From Cellulomonas sp. WB94 (lineage in GTDB: Bacteria > Actinomycetota > Actinomycetes > Actinomycetales > Cellulomonadaceae): a DNA stretch of 64,000 nucleotides. The DNA lies in the NCBI RefSeq assembly GCF_003115775.1, contig NZ_QEES01000002.1, positions 2,170,001 through 2,234,000 on the forward strand. The letters are read 5' to 3'. Position numbers and translations under genes: made by a program. Shown here piece by piece: positions 1 to 7,313 of this stretch; position 1 is the stretch's first letter, and the number at the start of each line of letters is the position of its first letter. The notes under the pieces are model-generated. The model had not been told where the DNA came from and did not search any database. It worked only from the letters and a program-made list of their open reading frames with translations.

Positions 1-2
1 TC

Positions 3-737
3 AGCGTCCACATCGCCGACTCGTTCGACGACGACGGCCAGCAGCTCCTGCGCACCTGGGACCGCCGCTCAGGGACGGACTCGGCCGCGGCCGCCTACTT
101 CGCCGCGGTCTGGAAGACGCTCCTGCGGCTGACGTTCTGGGACGAGATGCCCGACGGCTACGAGCCCGACGGTGGCGACCGGTGGCTCGAGGTCGTCCGC
201 ACCCTGCTCGACCAGCCCGACTCGCCGTGGTGGGACGGCCACTCCACCGTGGGCGTGGTCGAGGGACGCGACGAGATCCTCACGCGCGCGCTGGTGTCGG
301 CGCGAAGCGAGCTCACCGCGTCGCTCGGCAAGAATGCGAACGAGTGGCGATGGGGCGCGCTGCACACCGCTGCGCCGCAGCACCCGGTCCTCGGAGGTCC
401 GTCGCTCCCGGCCCTCGTCCGGCGCCTCGTGAACCCGAGCCCGCTCGGGGTCGCGGGCGGATCCGCTCTCGTCGACGCGACGAGCTGGGACGCGTCAGCG
501 GACTCCTTCACGGTCACGAGCGCGCCGTCGATGCGCATGGTCGTCGACCTCGGCAACCTCGACGGCTCGACCTGGGTCAGTTTCACCGGGACGTCGGGAC
601 ACCCGGCGAGCGTCCACTACACCGACCAGTTCGACGCCTGGGCGACCGGGCGCACCTTCTCCTGGCCGTTCACGCCGACCGCGGTCGAGACCGGCGTCCG
701 CGACAGGCTGACGCTCAGGCCGTCGTCGGGCGGCTGA
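3..737 (+). CDS. Penicillin acylase family protein, C-terminal part (5' end outside window)
   Basis: The reading frame is open from the first bases of the window to a TGA at 735-737, so the N-terminus and the catalytic Ser region are not visible. The visible 244 residues resemble the C-terminal part of penicillin/cephalosporin acylase (Ntn-hydrolase) beta chains: a helical segment (YFAAVWKTLLRLTFWDE), then the typical end with a GTSGHPASVHYTDQFDAW stretch, which in this family precedes a motif of the type 'W..G....F'. Family enzymes hydrolyse acyl-amide bonds of beta-lactams or acyl-homoserine lactones; the substrate here cannot be told. The gene converges on the cyclo-ligase gene and overlaps its 3' end by 23 bp. 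Confidence 0.8.
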   Translation, partial: SVHIADSFDDDGQQLLRTWDRRSGTDSAAAAYFAAVWKTLLRLTFWDEMPDGYEPDGGDRWLEVVRTLLDQPDSPWWDGHSTVGVVEGRDEILTRALVSARSELTASLGKNANEWRWGALHTAAPQHPVLGGPSLPALVRRLVNPSPLGVAGGSALVDATSWDASADSFTVTSAPSMRMVVDLGNLDGSTWVSFTGTSGHPASVHYTDQFDAWATGRTFSWPFTPTAVETGVRDRLTLRPSSGG

Positions 738-1368
738 GCAGCTCGTGCCACTCCTGCGGCGTCGCGACGGCGTCGACGGGGCGGTCGTGCGACTGGCGGG
801 GCAGCGGGCGGACCTCGGCGTCGTACAGCTCCACGGGGAACACGACCCCGATGACGCGCACGCCGGGTCGTAGGTTCTCGAGCGCGCGGTCGTACCAGCC
901 GCCGCCCTGCCCGAGCCGGGTCCCATGCGTGTCGATCGCAAGCGCAGGTGCGATCACGACGTCCGCCTCCGCGAGGGCCTCGGCGCCGAGCGTCGGCGTG
1001 CCCGGCTCGGGCGGGCGACCGGGTGCGCGCTGCCGCAGGTCGCCGGCGCCCGCGTACTCGGCCCAGTCGCGCTGGAGGCCGGCGCCGAGGATCGGCATCA
1101 GGACGCGCACGCCGCGTGCCGCGAGCCGGTCGAGCAGCCAGCTCGTGTCCGGCTCGCCCGGGCGCGACGCGTACAGCGACACGCAGCGCGCGCTCGCCAC
1201 GTCCGGGATCGTCTCGATGACATGGGCGAGGCCCTGGCCGGCCTCGGCCCGTCGACGCGGTGAGCGCAGCTGGCGAGCCTCGCGGATCGCGCTGCGCAGC
1301 GACTCCTTGAAGTCCTCGATGTCCGAATCGTCGCTGACGTGCGGGTACGGCTGGGCATCGATGCGCAT
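715..1368 (-). CDS. 5-formyltetrahydrofolate cyclo-ligase
   Basis: This 217-residue protein converts 5-formyl-THF to 5,10-methenyl-THF using ATP, salvaging folate in the cytosol. The family signature GQGGGWYDRAL (GxGxGxYDR type) is at about residues 153-163, and a basic N-terminal helix (residues 20-45) fits the fold. The frame is open upstream to 1557, but the upstream part is low-complexity and unlike the family, so the ATG at 1368 is preferred. It is divergent from glp, separated by about 75 bp; this cyclo-ligase/glp neighbourhood is conserved in actinobacteria. Length is normal for the family. Confidence 0.9.
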   Translation of the reverse strand: MRIDAQPYPHVSDDSDIEDFKESLRSAIREARQLRSPRRRAEAGQGLAHVIETIPDVASARCVSLYASRPGEPDTSWLLDRLAARGVRVLMPILGAGLQRDWAEYAGAGDLRQRAPGRPPEPGTPTLGAEALAEADVVIAPALAIDTHGTRLGQGGGWYDRALENLRPGVRVIGVVFPVELYDAEVRPLPRQSHDRPVDAVATPQEWHELLSRPTTA

Positions 1369-1432
1369 GGGTACCAGTCTCTCAAACGCCGGACCCGCCC
1401 CGCACCAGCACCGTCCGTGACCCGACCCGGGG

Positions 1433-1438
1433 CACAAT
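1433..1438 (+). promoter_or_regulatory. -10 box CACAAT of glp (leaderless)
   Basis: CACAAT ends 6 nt before the glp ATG with no Shine-Dalgarno in between, so transcription would start at or next to the start codon. The same geometry occurs at many genes in this window. Confidence 0.5.
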
Positions 1439-1444
1439 GCGGGC

Positions 1445-2674
1445 ATGAGATCCGTCCAGGACCACCTGGCGGGCGTGCTCGCCGCAGTCGGCCCCGTCCC
1501 GCCGCTCGACGTCGTGCTGGCGGACGCCGTCGGCTGCATCCTCGCGGCCGACGTCACCGTCGGGTCCGACGTCCCTTCGCTGCCGGTGGCCGCACGTGAC
1601 GGCTACGCCGTGGCGGCCCACGAGACGGCCGACGCGGGGTTCGCCGGCGGGCGGTCGCTGCCCGTGGCCCACGACGTGCTCGCTGGTGCCGTCGCCCCGC
1701 TGCGTCTGGCGCCGGGGCAGGCCGTCCGCATCGCGTCGGGGGCGCCGATGCCGGTGGGTGCCGACGCCGTCGTCCCCATCGAGGAGACCGACCGCGGCTC
1801 GGTGCGGGTCTCGTTGCAGCGACCAGCCGTTCCGGGTCAGCACGTGCGCACCGCGGGATCCGACGCGCGTGCGGGCGAGGTCGTGCTCGAGGCGGGCACC
1901 CGGCTCGGTGCCCGTCAGCTCGCCCTCGCCGCAGCTCTCGGTCGCGGCCGGCTGCGCGTCTTCCCCAAGGCGCGGGTGGTCATCATGTCGATCGGCGACG
2001 AGCTCATCGAACCAGGCTCGCCCCGGCGCGACGGTGCCGTGTACGAGGCGGACGGTCACGCGCTCGAGACCGCCGTCCGGGACGCGGGGGCGGCCGCCGT
2101 GCGGGTGGGCATCGTGTCGGACGATCGCGCGATCCTGCGGGAGGCGCTCGAGGACCAGCTCGTCCGCGCCGACCTCGTGCTCACGACCGGTGGCCTGAGC
2201 GAGCTCGCGCGCGACACCATCAAGGACGTCCTCGCGCCGCTGGGCACCGTCCGGTTCGACCACGTCGCGATGTCGCCCGGGCACCGGCAGGGGTTCGGGA
2301 CGATCGGCGGCGGCCTGCGGGACGGCGCGGTGCCGATCTTCGCGCTGCAGGGCCACCCCGTCGCGGCCCAGGTGTCGTTCGAGGTCTTCGTCCGCCCCGC
2401 GCTGCGCGCCATGGCCGGTCACACGGACCTGTTCCGCCCGTCCGTGACGGCGGACGCGACGGTCGGCTGGTCGTCGCCGCCCGGACTCCGCCAGTTCGTT
2501 CCCGCGTTCGTCGTCGGCTCGCCCGCCGAGGGGTACCAGGTGACGCCGGTCGGCGACCCCGCCGCGGCATCCGTCACGGCACTGTCGCGCGCCAACGCGC
2601 TCGCCGTCGTCGGGGAGCAGGACGTCGTCGTCCACCCCGGCCAGCGCGTGCACTGCCTCGTGCTGGAGGGCTGA
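1445..2674 (+). CDS. glp: Gephyrin-like molybdotransferase-family protein Glp (MoeA-like)
   Basis: This is a 409-residue MoeA/gephyrin-fold protein: N-terminal MoeA region with DGYA at 52-55, central MoCF-binding domain with SIGDELIEPGSP near 182-193, and C-terminal LQGHPVAAQ-SFEVFVRPAL near 301-320. The neighbours (a GNAT gene and the membrane receptor glpR) match the corynebacterial glp locus, where Glp binds FtsZ and the membrane protein GlpR at the division site instead of, or besides, making molybdenum cofactor. No other Mo-cofactor gene is nearby, which favours the division role (inference). Family positions usually reading MDGYA and LPGNPVS read RDGYA and LQGHPVA here. Start: ATG with a leaderless-type -10 box 6 nt upstream. 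Confidence 0.88.
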   Translation: MRSVQDHLAGVLAAVGPVPPLDVVLADAVGCILAADVTVGSDVPSLPVAARDGYAVAAHETADAGFAGGRSLPVAHDVLAGAVAPLRLAPGQAVRIASGAPMPVGADAVVPIEETDRGSVRVSLQRPAVPGQHVRTAGSDARAGEVVLEAGTRLGARQLALAAALGRGRLRVFPKARVVIMSIGDELIEPGSPRRDGAVYEADGHALETAVRDAGAAAVRVGIVSDDRAILREALEDQLVRADLVLTTGGLSELARDTIKDVLAPLGTVRFDHVAMSPGHRQGFGTIGGGLRDGAVPIFALQGHPVAAQVSFEVFVRPALRAMAGHTDLFRPSVTADATVGWSSPPGLRQFVPAFVVGSPAEGYQVTPVGDPAAASVTALSRANALAVVGEQDVVVHPGQRVHCLVLEG

Positions 2675-3276
2675 TGGCGGTGGGGTGGCCGGTGGCACTG
2701 ACGGCCGGCGACGTTCGTCTGCGACCGTTGCGACGGTCGGACCAGCGCACGTGGATGGCGCTGCGTGCGCAGAACGCCGCATGGCTCGAGCCCTGGGATG
2801 CGACCTCCCCGGTCCCGGTCCGCGGCCCGCGCCCGTCGTTCGGCGAGTTCGTGCGGTCGCTGAGCTCGCAGGCTCGATCGGGCGGGTCGTTGCCGTTCGC
2901 GGTCGACTACGAGGGGCTGCTCGTCGGCCAGCTGACCGTCACGGGCATCATGTACGGGTCGTTGCGGTCGGGCTCGATCGGCTACTGGGTGTCCCAGCAC
3001 GTCGCCGGACGCGGCATCATCCCGACCGCGGTCGCGCTCGCGACGGACCACTGCTTCGAGGTGCTCGGCCTGCACCGCGTCGAGGTCAACATCCGCCCCG
3101 AGAACGCGCCGTCGTTGCGCGTCGTGGCGAAGCTCGGCTTCCGCGACGAGGGCCTGCGGGAGCGGTACCTGCACATCGGCGACGAGTGGTGCGACCACAG
3201 GTCGTTCGCCCTGACGACCGAGGACGTCCCGGGCGGCCTCCTCAACCGCTGGCGCGGGCGATCGCTCGCGACGTAG
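2674..3276 (+). CDS. GNAT-family N-acetyltransferase, RimJ/RimL type
   Basis: This 200-residue protein transfers an acetyl group from acetyl-CoA to an N-terminus or small amine. It shows the RimJ/RimL GNAT layout: an N-terminal LRPLRRSD strand-turn, a central GSIGYWVSQHVAGRGI segment (the acetyl-CoA binding R/QxxGxG/A-like loop), and the VEVNIRPENAPSLRVVAKLGF helix typical of the family near residues 134-155. Its ATG overlaps the glp stop by one base (TGATG), so it is translationally coupled. The family is a constant member of the glp-glpR locus in actinobacteria; its target there is not established. Confidence 0.9.
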   Translation: MAVGWPVALTAGDVRLRPLRRSDQRTWMALRAQNAAWLEPWDATSPVPVRGPRPSFGEFVRSLSSQARSGGSLPFAVDYEGLLVGQLTVTGIMYGSLRSGSIGYWVSQHVAGRGIIPTAVALATDHCFEVLGLHRVEVNIRPENAPSLRVVAKLGFRDEGLRERYLHIGDEWCDHRSFALTTEDVPGGLLNRWRGRSLAT

Positions 3277-3336
3277 ATCTGGTCGGTCGCGGGCGACACG
3301 CCGCCGGCGGTCCCTGGGGCATGGGTACCCTGCACC

Positions 3337-3342
3337 TACCGT
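3337..3342 (+). promoter_or_regulatory. -10 box TACCGT of glpR (leaderless)
   Basis: TACCGT lies 6 nt before the GTG at 3349, with no ribosome-binding site between them. It suggests glpR has its own leaderless promoter in addition to read-through from glp. Confidence 0.5.
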
Positions 3343-3348
3343 CATGAC

Positions 3349-3690
3349 GTGAACAACAGTCCCGCCGGTGTCGTCACCCTCGCGGTGGCGGGCCTGTGGG
3401 TCGCATACCTGGTGCCGCAGAAGCTGCGGCACCGTCAACAGCTGCTCGAGTCGCGGACTGATGATCGCTTCTCCGGGGCCCTGCGTGTGCTCGCCGTGAC
3501 CGACCGCACCGGTCGGAACACACGGGTGAGCGACTCCCGGGCCCGGTCAGGCGCCACACCGGACTGCGCCGCGACAGCGGACAAGCGCGTCGGGCTGCTC
3601 ACCCCGAGCCGGGGGTCCCGCTCGTGGCGATCGGTGGTGCGAACGGAGGCAGTGCCGTGGATCGACCGCACGGAACGCAGGACAGGCTGA
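3349..3690 (+). CDS. glpR: GlpR/SepX-like division membrane protein, N-terminal fragment (frame broken)
   Basis: The GTG start (3349) opens with a membrane segment (AGVVTLAVAGLWVAYLVP, about residues 6-23), followed by QKLRHRQQLLESRTDDRFSGALRVL. This is the characteristic opening of the actinobacterial GlpR/SepX family, the membrane receptor of Glp. After about residue 89 the frame leaves the conserved protein and ends at 3690. The natural continuation is in the -1 frame (next entry). Adding one G to the G5 run at 3611-3615 joins LLTPSRG to VPLVAIGGANGG and gives one 344-residue protein, the usual size. As written the gene is broken; a sequencing error is the simplest explanation. Confidence 0.75.
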   Translation: MNNSPAGVVTLAVAGLWVAYLVPQKLRHRQQLLESRTDDRFSGALRVLAVTDRTGRNTRVSDSRARSGATPDCAATADKRVGLLTPSRGSRSWRSVVRTEAVPWIDRTERRTG

Positions 3691-4382
3691 GCGCCGACGC
3701 GGCCAGACGCGCGGCGCAGCAACGCGCTGCCCAGGTGGCTGCTGTGGCACGCCGCGGTGCGGCCGCCCGCCGCCGTGCCGTCCTCGCCGTCACGCTGCTC
3801 GTCGCGAGCATCGCCGGGTGGGCCGTCACAGGCCTGACCGCGGTGACTGTCGCCGCCGGGATCGTGCCGAGCGTGCTGTTCGTCGGCGTGCTCGTGCTCG
3901 GGCGCCGCGCGGTCGTCGCCGGCCATGCCGCGGACGTCGAGTGGGAACGTCGCCGTCGGGAGCACGCCCTCGCGCCGGCGCGAGCCAGCGCGCACGCGCC
4001 GGCCGTGACCGGTCGTGCGGTGCGCCCGTCGGACTCGCACACCGAGGTCTTCGCCCGCATCCTCGACCAGGTGGACGGGGTCCCCTCGGCAGCGACCAGC
4101 GACGCGAGCACCGTGGTCCGTCGCAGCACCCGCCAGGGCGCGCAGGCCGACGGCGAGAGCGCCGAGGACGAGTGGTCGCCCGTCCCGGTGCCGCGTCCCA
4201 CGTACACGCTCAAGTCGCCCGCGCCGCGCCGCGAGCCCGCGCCGCTCGGCGAGGTCGAAGGTTCGACGGAGATGCGCGCTCCCGCCGAGGCCCCCGCTGC
4301 GGTCGTCGAGCCGCCCGCGGGGACCACCGGCTCGATCAACCTCGACGAGGTGCTGGCACGTCGCCGAGCAGCAGGGGAGTGA
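3624..4382 (+). CDS. glpR: GlpR/SepX-like division membrane protein, C-terminal fragment
   Basis: This frame carries the rest of GlpR: a conserved linker (DRPHGTQDRLSADAARRAA), a basic Ala/Arg helix, two adjacent membrane segments (AVLAVTLLVASIAGWAV and AGIVPSVLFVGVLVLG), and a long cytoplasmic Ala/Pro-rich tail. The nominal GTG at 3624 has no ribosome-binding site and lies inside the preceding fragment. The frame is also open further upstream, so this is best read as the second half of a single gene, not a separate protein. In Corynebacterium and Streptomyces the family is a Glp-binding or septum-associated membrane protein; that role is inferred here from sequence pattern and synteny. Confidence 0.72.
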   Translation: MAIGGANGGSAVDRPHGTQDRLSADAARRAAQQRAAQVAAVARRGAAARRRAVLAVTLLVASIAGWAVTGLTAVTVAAGIVPSVLFVGVLVLGRRAVVAGHAADVEWERRRREHALAPARASAHAPAVTGRAVRPSDSHTEVFARILDQVDGVPSAATSDASTVVRRSTRQGAQADGESAEDEWSPVPVPRPTYTLKSPAPRREPAPLGEVEGSTEMRAPAEAPAAVVEPPAGTTGSINLDEVLARRRAAGE

Positions 4383-4395
4383 CCGCCACGATTTC

Positions 4396-4423
4396 GTGAC
4401 GGACCGGCTCTGGGTGTTAGTGT
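4396..4423 (+). promoter_or_regulatory. Promoter of tRNA-Ala
   Basis: A -10-like TAGTGT (4418-4423) lies 13 nt before the first tRNA base, with a -35-like GTGACG (4396-4401) spaced by 16 nt. Confidence 0.45.
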
Positions 4424-4436
4424 GTTGCCCGCTTGA

Positions 4437-4509
4437 GGGGCTGTGGCGCAGCTGGTAGCGCGCCTCGTTCGCATCGAGGAGGTCAGGGGTTCGAGTCCCC
4501 TCAGCTCCA
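4437..4509 (+). tRNA. tRNA-Ala (anticodon CGC)
   Basis: A full cloverleaf can be drawn. The acceptor stem GGGGCTG/CAGCTCC has one G-T pair, the D stem is GCGC/GCGC, and the anticodon stem CCTCG/CGAGG closes the loop TTCGCAT (anticodon CGC, read GCG codons). The T arm is AGGGG-TTCGAGT-CCCCT and the discriminator is A. A full CCA is not encoded (CCC follows). GCG is a very common Ala codon in this DNA. Confidence 0.95.
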
Positions 4510-4515
4510 CCCTCA

Positions 4516-4559
4516 CCAGGGCGGTCGCCCCGCGGAGACGCGGGACGGCCGCCCTGTGG
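4516..4559. terminator. Hairpin between tRNA-Ala and the DUF4349 gene
   Basis: A 10-bp stem (4517-4526 with 4547-4556) encloses a second GC-rich stem. It sits just after the tRNA and just beyond the stop of the convergent lipoprotein gene, so it can serve both. There is no clear T tract, as is usual for such GC-rich terminators. Confidence 0.6.
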
Positions 4560-4587
4560 CATGTCCCCCCTGACGGGGCGCGGCGCG

Positions 4588-5619
4588 TCAGAGCGCGGGC
4601 GGCGCGACCTCCGGCGATGCGATCCCTGACTGCGCGGACCCGGACTGCGCGGCGGGCGCAGGCCCCGACTGAACGGCCGGCCCGGGCCCGGACTGCGTGC
4701 TCGGCGCTGACGCGGGCCCGTACGACGAGGTCGCCACCGGTCCGACCACGGACGCGCCTGCCCGACGGCGACGCGCCCACCGCAGCGAGGCCAGGACGGC
4801 GAGGGTGATCACGCCGGCGAACGCGAGCCACGGCAGCAGGACCCCCACGACGAGCACGAGGGTGCTGAGCATCCCCACGAGCGCGTCCCACCCCGCCGCG
4901 AGCCCTCCGAGGAACCCATGGGTGGTCGGTTCCGGGGCGTTGCCCGGTGTCGACAGGGTGATGTCGAGCGTCGACAGCGCGACCTGCTCCGCGAGGCGGG
5001 CGCGCTGCGACTGCAGGCTCTCGAGGTTCGACTGACGCTCCGTCAGGGCGTTCTCGGCGGCGATCAGGTCAGCGTTCGACGTCGCGCGCGAGAGCAGCTC
5101 CTCCATGCGCGCCACCGACAGCTTCAGGGCCCGGATCCGCGCGTCGAGGTCCTCCGCGGTGCCGGTGACGTCCTGGGCGGACAGGTTCACGCGATCGACG
5201 TGGCCGATGTCCTCGAGCTTGGTGAGCGTCGACGTCAGGTCGTCGGACGGGATGCGGACCGTCAGCTGCGCGTAGGCGTCCCTGCCCTCGGCCGCGCTCT
5301 GCTCCTGACGGGCATCGACGCGGCCGCCCAGGCCCTCGACGAGTGCCACCACGGCGCTGGCTGCCTTGCGCGGGTCGTCGACGGTGAGCTGAGCTGTGCC
5401 CGTCGTGATGACCTGGCGCCCGGCTGCGTCGGAGGTGCCCTGCTCGGCAGCCGCTCCTGCCTGCGGCGCGGCACCCGACAGTGCGCCACCGTCCTTGCCA
5501 GCGTTGCTGTCGACCGCCGACGTCGAGCTGCCGCTCCGGTCCGCGGAGCAGCCGGCGAGCAGACCGACCAGGACGACAGCCACGACAGCGGCACCGCGGA
5601 GCCTCACGAAGTTCCTCAT
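4588..5619 (-). CDS. DUF4349-domain lipoprotein
   Basis: This is a 343-residue exported lipoprotein. A basic N-terminus and hydrophobic stretch end in the lipobox LLAGC (Cys24), followed by a Ser/Ala/Gly-rich linker. The DUF4349 core contains strands (VITTGTAQLTV, LTVRIPSDDL) and a long coiled-coil region (about residues 155-230). A C-terminal membrane segment (LVLVVGVLLPWLAFAGVITLAVLASL) and an Ala/Pro/Ser tail follow. The family is anchored in the envelope; its function is not established. The frame is open further upstream, but the ATG at 5619 directly precedes the signal peptide and has a -10 box TACGGT 6 nt upstream. Confidence 0.85.
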   Translation of the reverse strand: MRNFVRLRGAAVVAVVLVGLLAGCSADRSGSSTSAVDSNAGKDGGALSGAAPQAGAAAEQGTSDAAGRQVITTGTAQLTVDDPRKAASAVVALVEGLGGRVDARQEQSAAEGRDAYAQLTVRIPSDDLTSTLTKLEDIGHVDRVNLSAQDVTGTAEDLDARIRALKLSVARMEELLSRATSNADLIAAENALTERQSNLESLQSQRARLAEQVALSTLDITLSTPGNAPEPTTHGFLGGLAAGWDALVGMLSTLVLVVGVLLPWLAFAGVITLAVLASLRWARRRRAGASVVGPVATSSYGPASAPSTQSGPGPAVQSGPAPAAQSGSAQSGIASPEVAPPAL

Positions 5620-5625
5620 GCTGCG

Positions 5626-5631
5626 ACCGTA
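5626..5631 (-). promoter_or_regulatory. -10 box TACGGT of the DUF4349 gene (leaderless)
   Basis: Read on the minus strand, TACGGT lies 6 nt before the ATG at 5619 with no Shine-Dalgarno between them. Confidence 0.5.
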
Positions 5632-5792
5632 GGGCTCGGGGGTGCGCCCCGTGCCGAAGTGACCCGATCGTGACGGCTCCGACACCTGATCGAGGCCGTC
5701 CGCCCTGCCGTAGTGTGCACGGAGGCTCGGCGTGCCGCGCACGGACGCGCACGCACGGACGAGTGTGCACGGATGAGACCGGGAGGACCGCA

Positions 5793-7280
5793 GTGCCCGA
5801 GGTGATCGGCGTGATCCCGCGTCCGCACGTGTGCGAGCCGGGCGGCGGGGCGCCGTTCGAGGTCACGGCGAGCACGGCCATCGTGGTCCGTCCGACCCCC
5901 GAGGAGATCACGCTGGCCGTCGTCGCCGCCGACCTGCTCAGCAGCGGCGCGGGGTCGCCCGTCGAGATCCGGTACGTCGACGACGGCAGCGCCGGAGTCA
6001 TCGCGCTGCACCTGACGCCCGACGGCAGCCCCGCCGACGACGAGCGCTACACGCTGACCGTGACGGCGTCTCGCGTCGTGATCGACGCGCCGAGGCGGAC
6101 GGGGCTCGTGCACGGCCTGGCGACCCTCCGCCAGCTCCTGCGCCCGGTCGGAACTGGCGCGGGCCGACGGCTCGTCGCCCCCGCGGTCCACATCGAGGAC
6201 GCGCCGCGCTACCGGTGGCGCGGGCTGTCGGTCGACGTCGCCCGGCACTTCTTCGGCCTGGACGAGCTCAAGGTCCTCGTGACGCTCCTGACCCGCTACA
6301 AGCTCAACGTCCTGCACCTGCACCTCACGGACGACCAGGGGTGGCGTCTCGACGTGCCGTCGCGTCCGTTGCTCACGGAGCGCTCGGCGGGCAGCGCCGT
6401 GGGCGGCGACCCGGGCGGTTTCCTGCGCACCGTCGAGTACACCGAGCTCGTCGAGTTCGCCGCGGCCCGTGGTGTGACGGTCGTCCCGGAGATCGACATC
6501 CCGGGGCACGTCAACGCGGCCCTGCACGCGTATGGCGAGCTCACCCCGTCGGGGCGGCCCACGGGCGTCTACACCGGCATCGACGTCGGGTTCAGCCGCC
6601 TGAGCGCCGACGTCCCCGCGACGGAGGCGTTCCTGCGCGACGTCTTCACCGATGTCGCCGCGCTGACGCCGGGCCGGTACGTCCACATCGGCGGCGACGA
6701 GGTGACCGAGATGTCGGCCGAGGAGTACGCGCGGCTCGTCGGGATCGCCGCGGCCGCGGTGCACGCAGCGGGCAAGCGCGTGGTCGGCTGGCAGGAGGTC
6801 GCGTCGGTGTCGCTCTCACCCGGGAGCCTCGTGCAGGTCTGGGACCACCGGCTGGACCCGACCGACGTGATCTCGGCGGTGCGGGCGGGTGCCCGCGTGC
6901 TGCTGTCGCCCGGCCCGCACGCCTACCTCGACATGAAGTACGACGCGTCGACCCCGCTCGGCCTGGAGTGGGCGGGGCACATCGAGCTGCGCGACGCGTA
7001 CGAGTGGGAGCCGTCGACGTTCCTCGCCGGCGTCCCGGCCGACGCGATCGAGGGCGTCGAGGCAGCCGTGTGGACCGAGACCATCCGCAGCCTCGACGAG
7101 CTCACCACCATGCTGCTGCCGCGGCTCGCCGCGCTCGCCGAGGTCGCCTGGTCGGCGCCCGAGGACCGCGACTGGGCGGACTTCCGCGTGCGCGTCGCGC
7201 AGCACGGGGCGGTGTGGGACCGCGCGGGGTTCGCCTGGTACGCGAGCCCGCAGGTCGACTGGGTCGCCGGCCCGGCCTGA
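5793..7280 (+). CDS. Beta-N-acetylhexosaminidase, glycoside hydrolase family 20
   Basis: This 495-residue enzyme removes terminal beta-linked GlcNAc/GalNAc, for example from chito-oligosaccharides or muropeptides. An N-terminal GH20b-like alpha/beta domain (residues 1-135) precedes the TIM barrel. The barrel has YRWRGLSVDVARHFF, LNVLHLHLTDDQGWR, and the catalytic Asp-Glu pair in YVHIGGDEV (D302-E303). There is no signal peptide, so it is probably intracellular. The frame is open back to 5481, but the GTG at 5793 is preceded by GGGAGG (5781-5786) at good spacing and begins right at the conserved domain. It is convergent with pmt. Confidence 0.92.
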   Translation: MPEVIGVIPRPHVCEPGGGAPFEVTASTAIVVRPTPEEITLAVVAADLLSSGAGSPVEIRYVDDGSAGVIALHLTPDGSPADDERYTLTVTASRVVIDAPRRTGLVHGLATLRQLLRPVGTGAGRRLVAPAVHIEDAPRYRWRGLSVDVARHFFGLDELKVLVTLLTRYKLNVLHLHLTDDQGWRLDVPSRPLLTERSAGSAVGGDPGGFLRTVEYTELVEFAAARGVTVVPEIDIPGHVNAALHAYGELTPSGRPTGVYTGIDVGFSRLSADVPATEAFLRDVFTDVAALTPGRYVHIGGDEVTEMSAEEYARLVGIAAAAVHAAGKRVVGWQEVASVSLSPGSLVQVWDHRLDPTDVISAVRAGARVLLSPGPHAYLDMKYDASTPLGLEWAGHIELRDAYEWEPSTFLAGVPADAIEGVEAAVWTETIRSLDELTTMLLPRLAALAEVAWSAPEDRDWADFRVRVAQHGAVWDRAGFAWYASPQVDWVAGPA

Positions 7281-7313
7281 CGGTCAGATCCAGCTGACGG
7301 TCAGATCCAGCTG
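7281..7313. repeat. Tandem 17-bp duplication at the 3' end of pmt
   Basis: CGGTCAGATCCAGCTGA at 7281-7297 is repeated almost completely at 7298-7313. The second copy contains the last codons and stop of pmt; the first copy is an extra stop-containing copy just beyond it. Confidence 0.8.
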
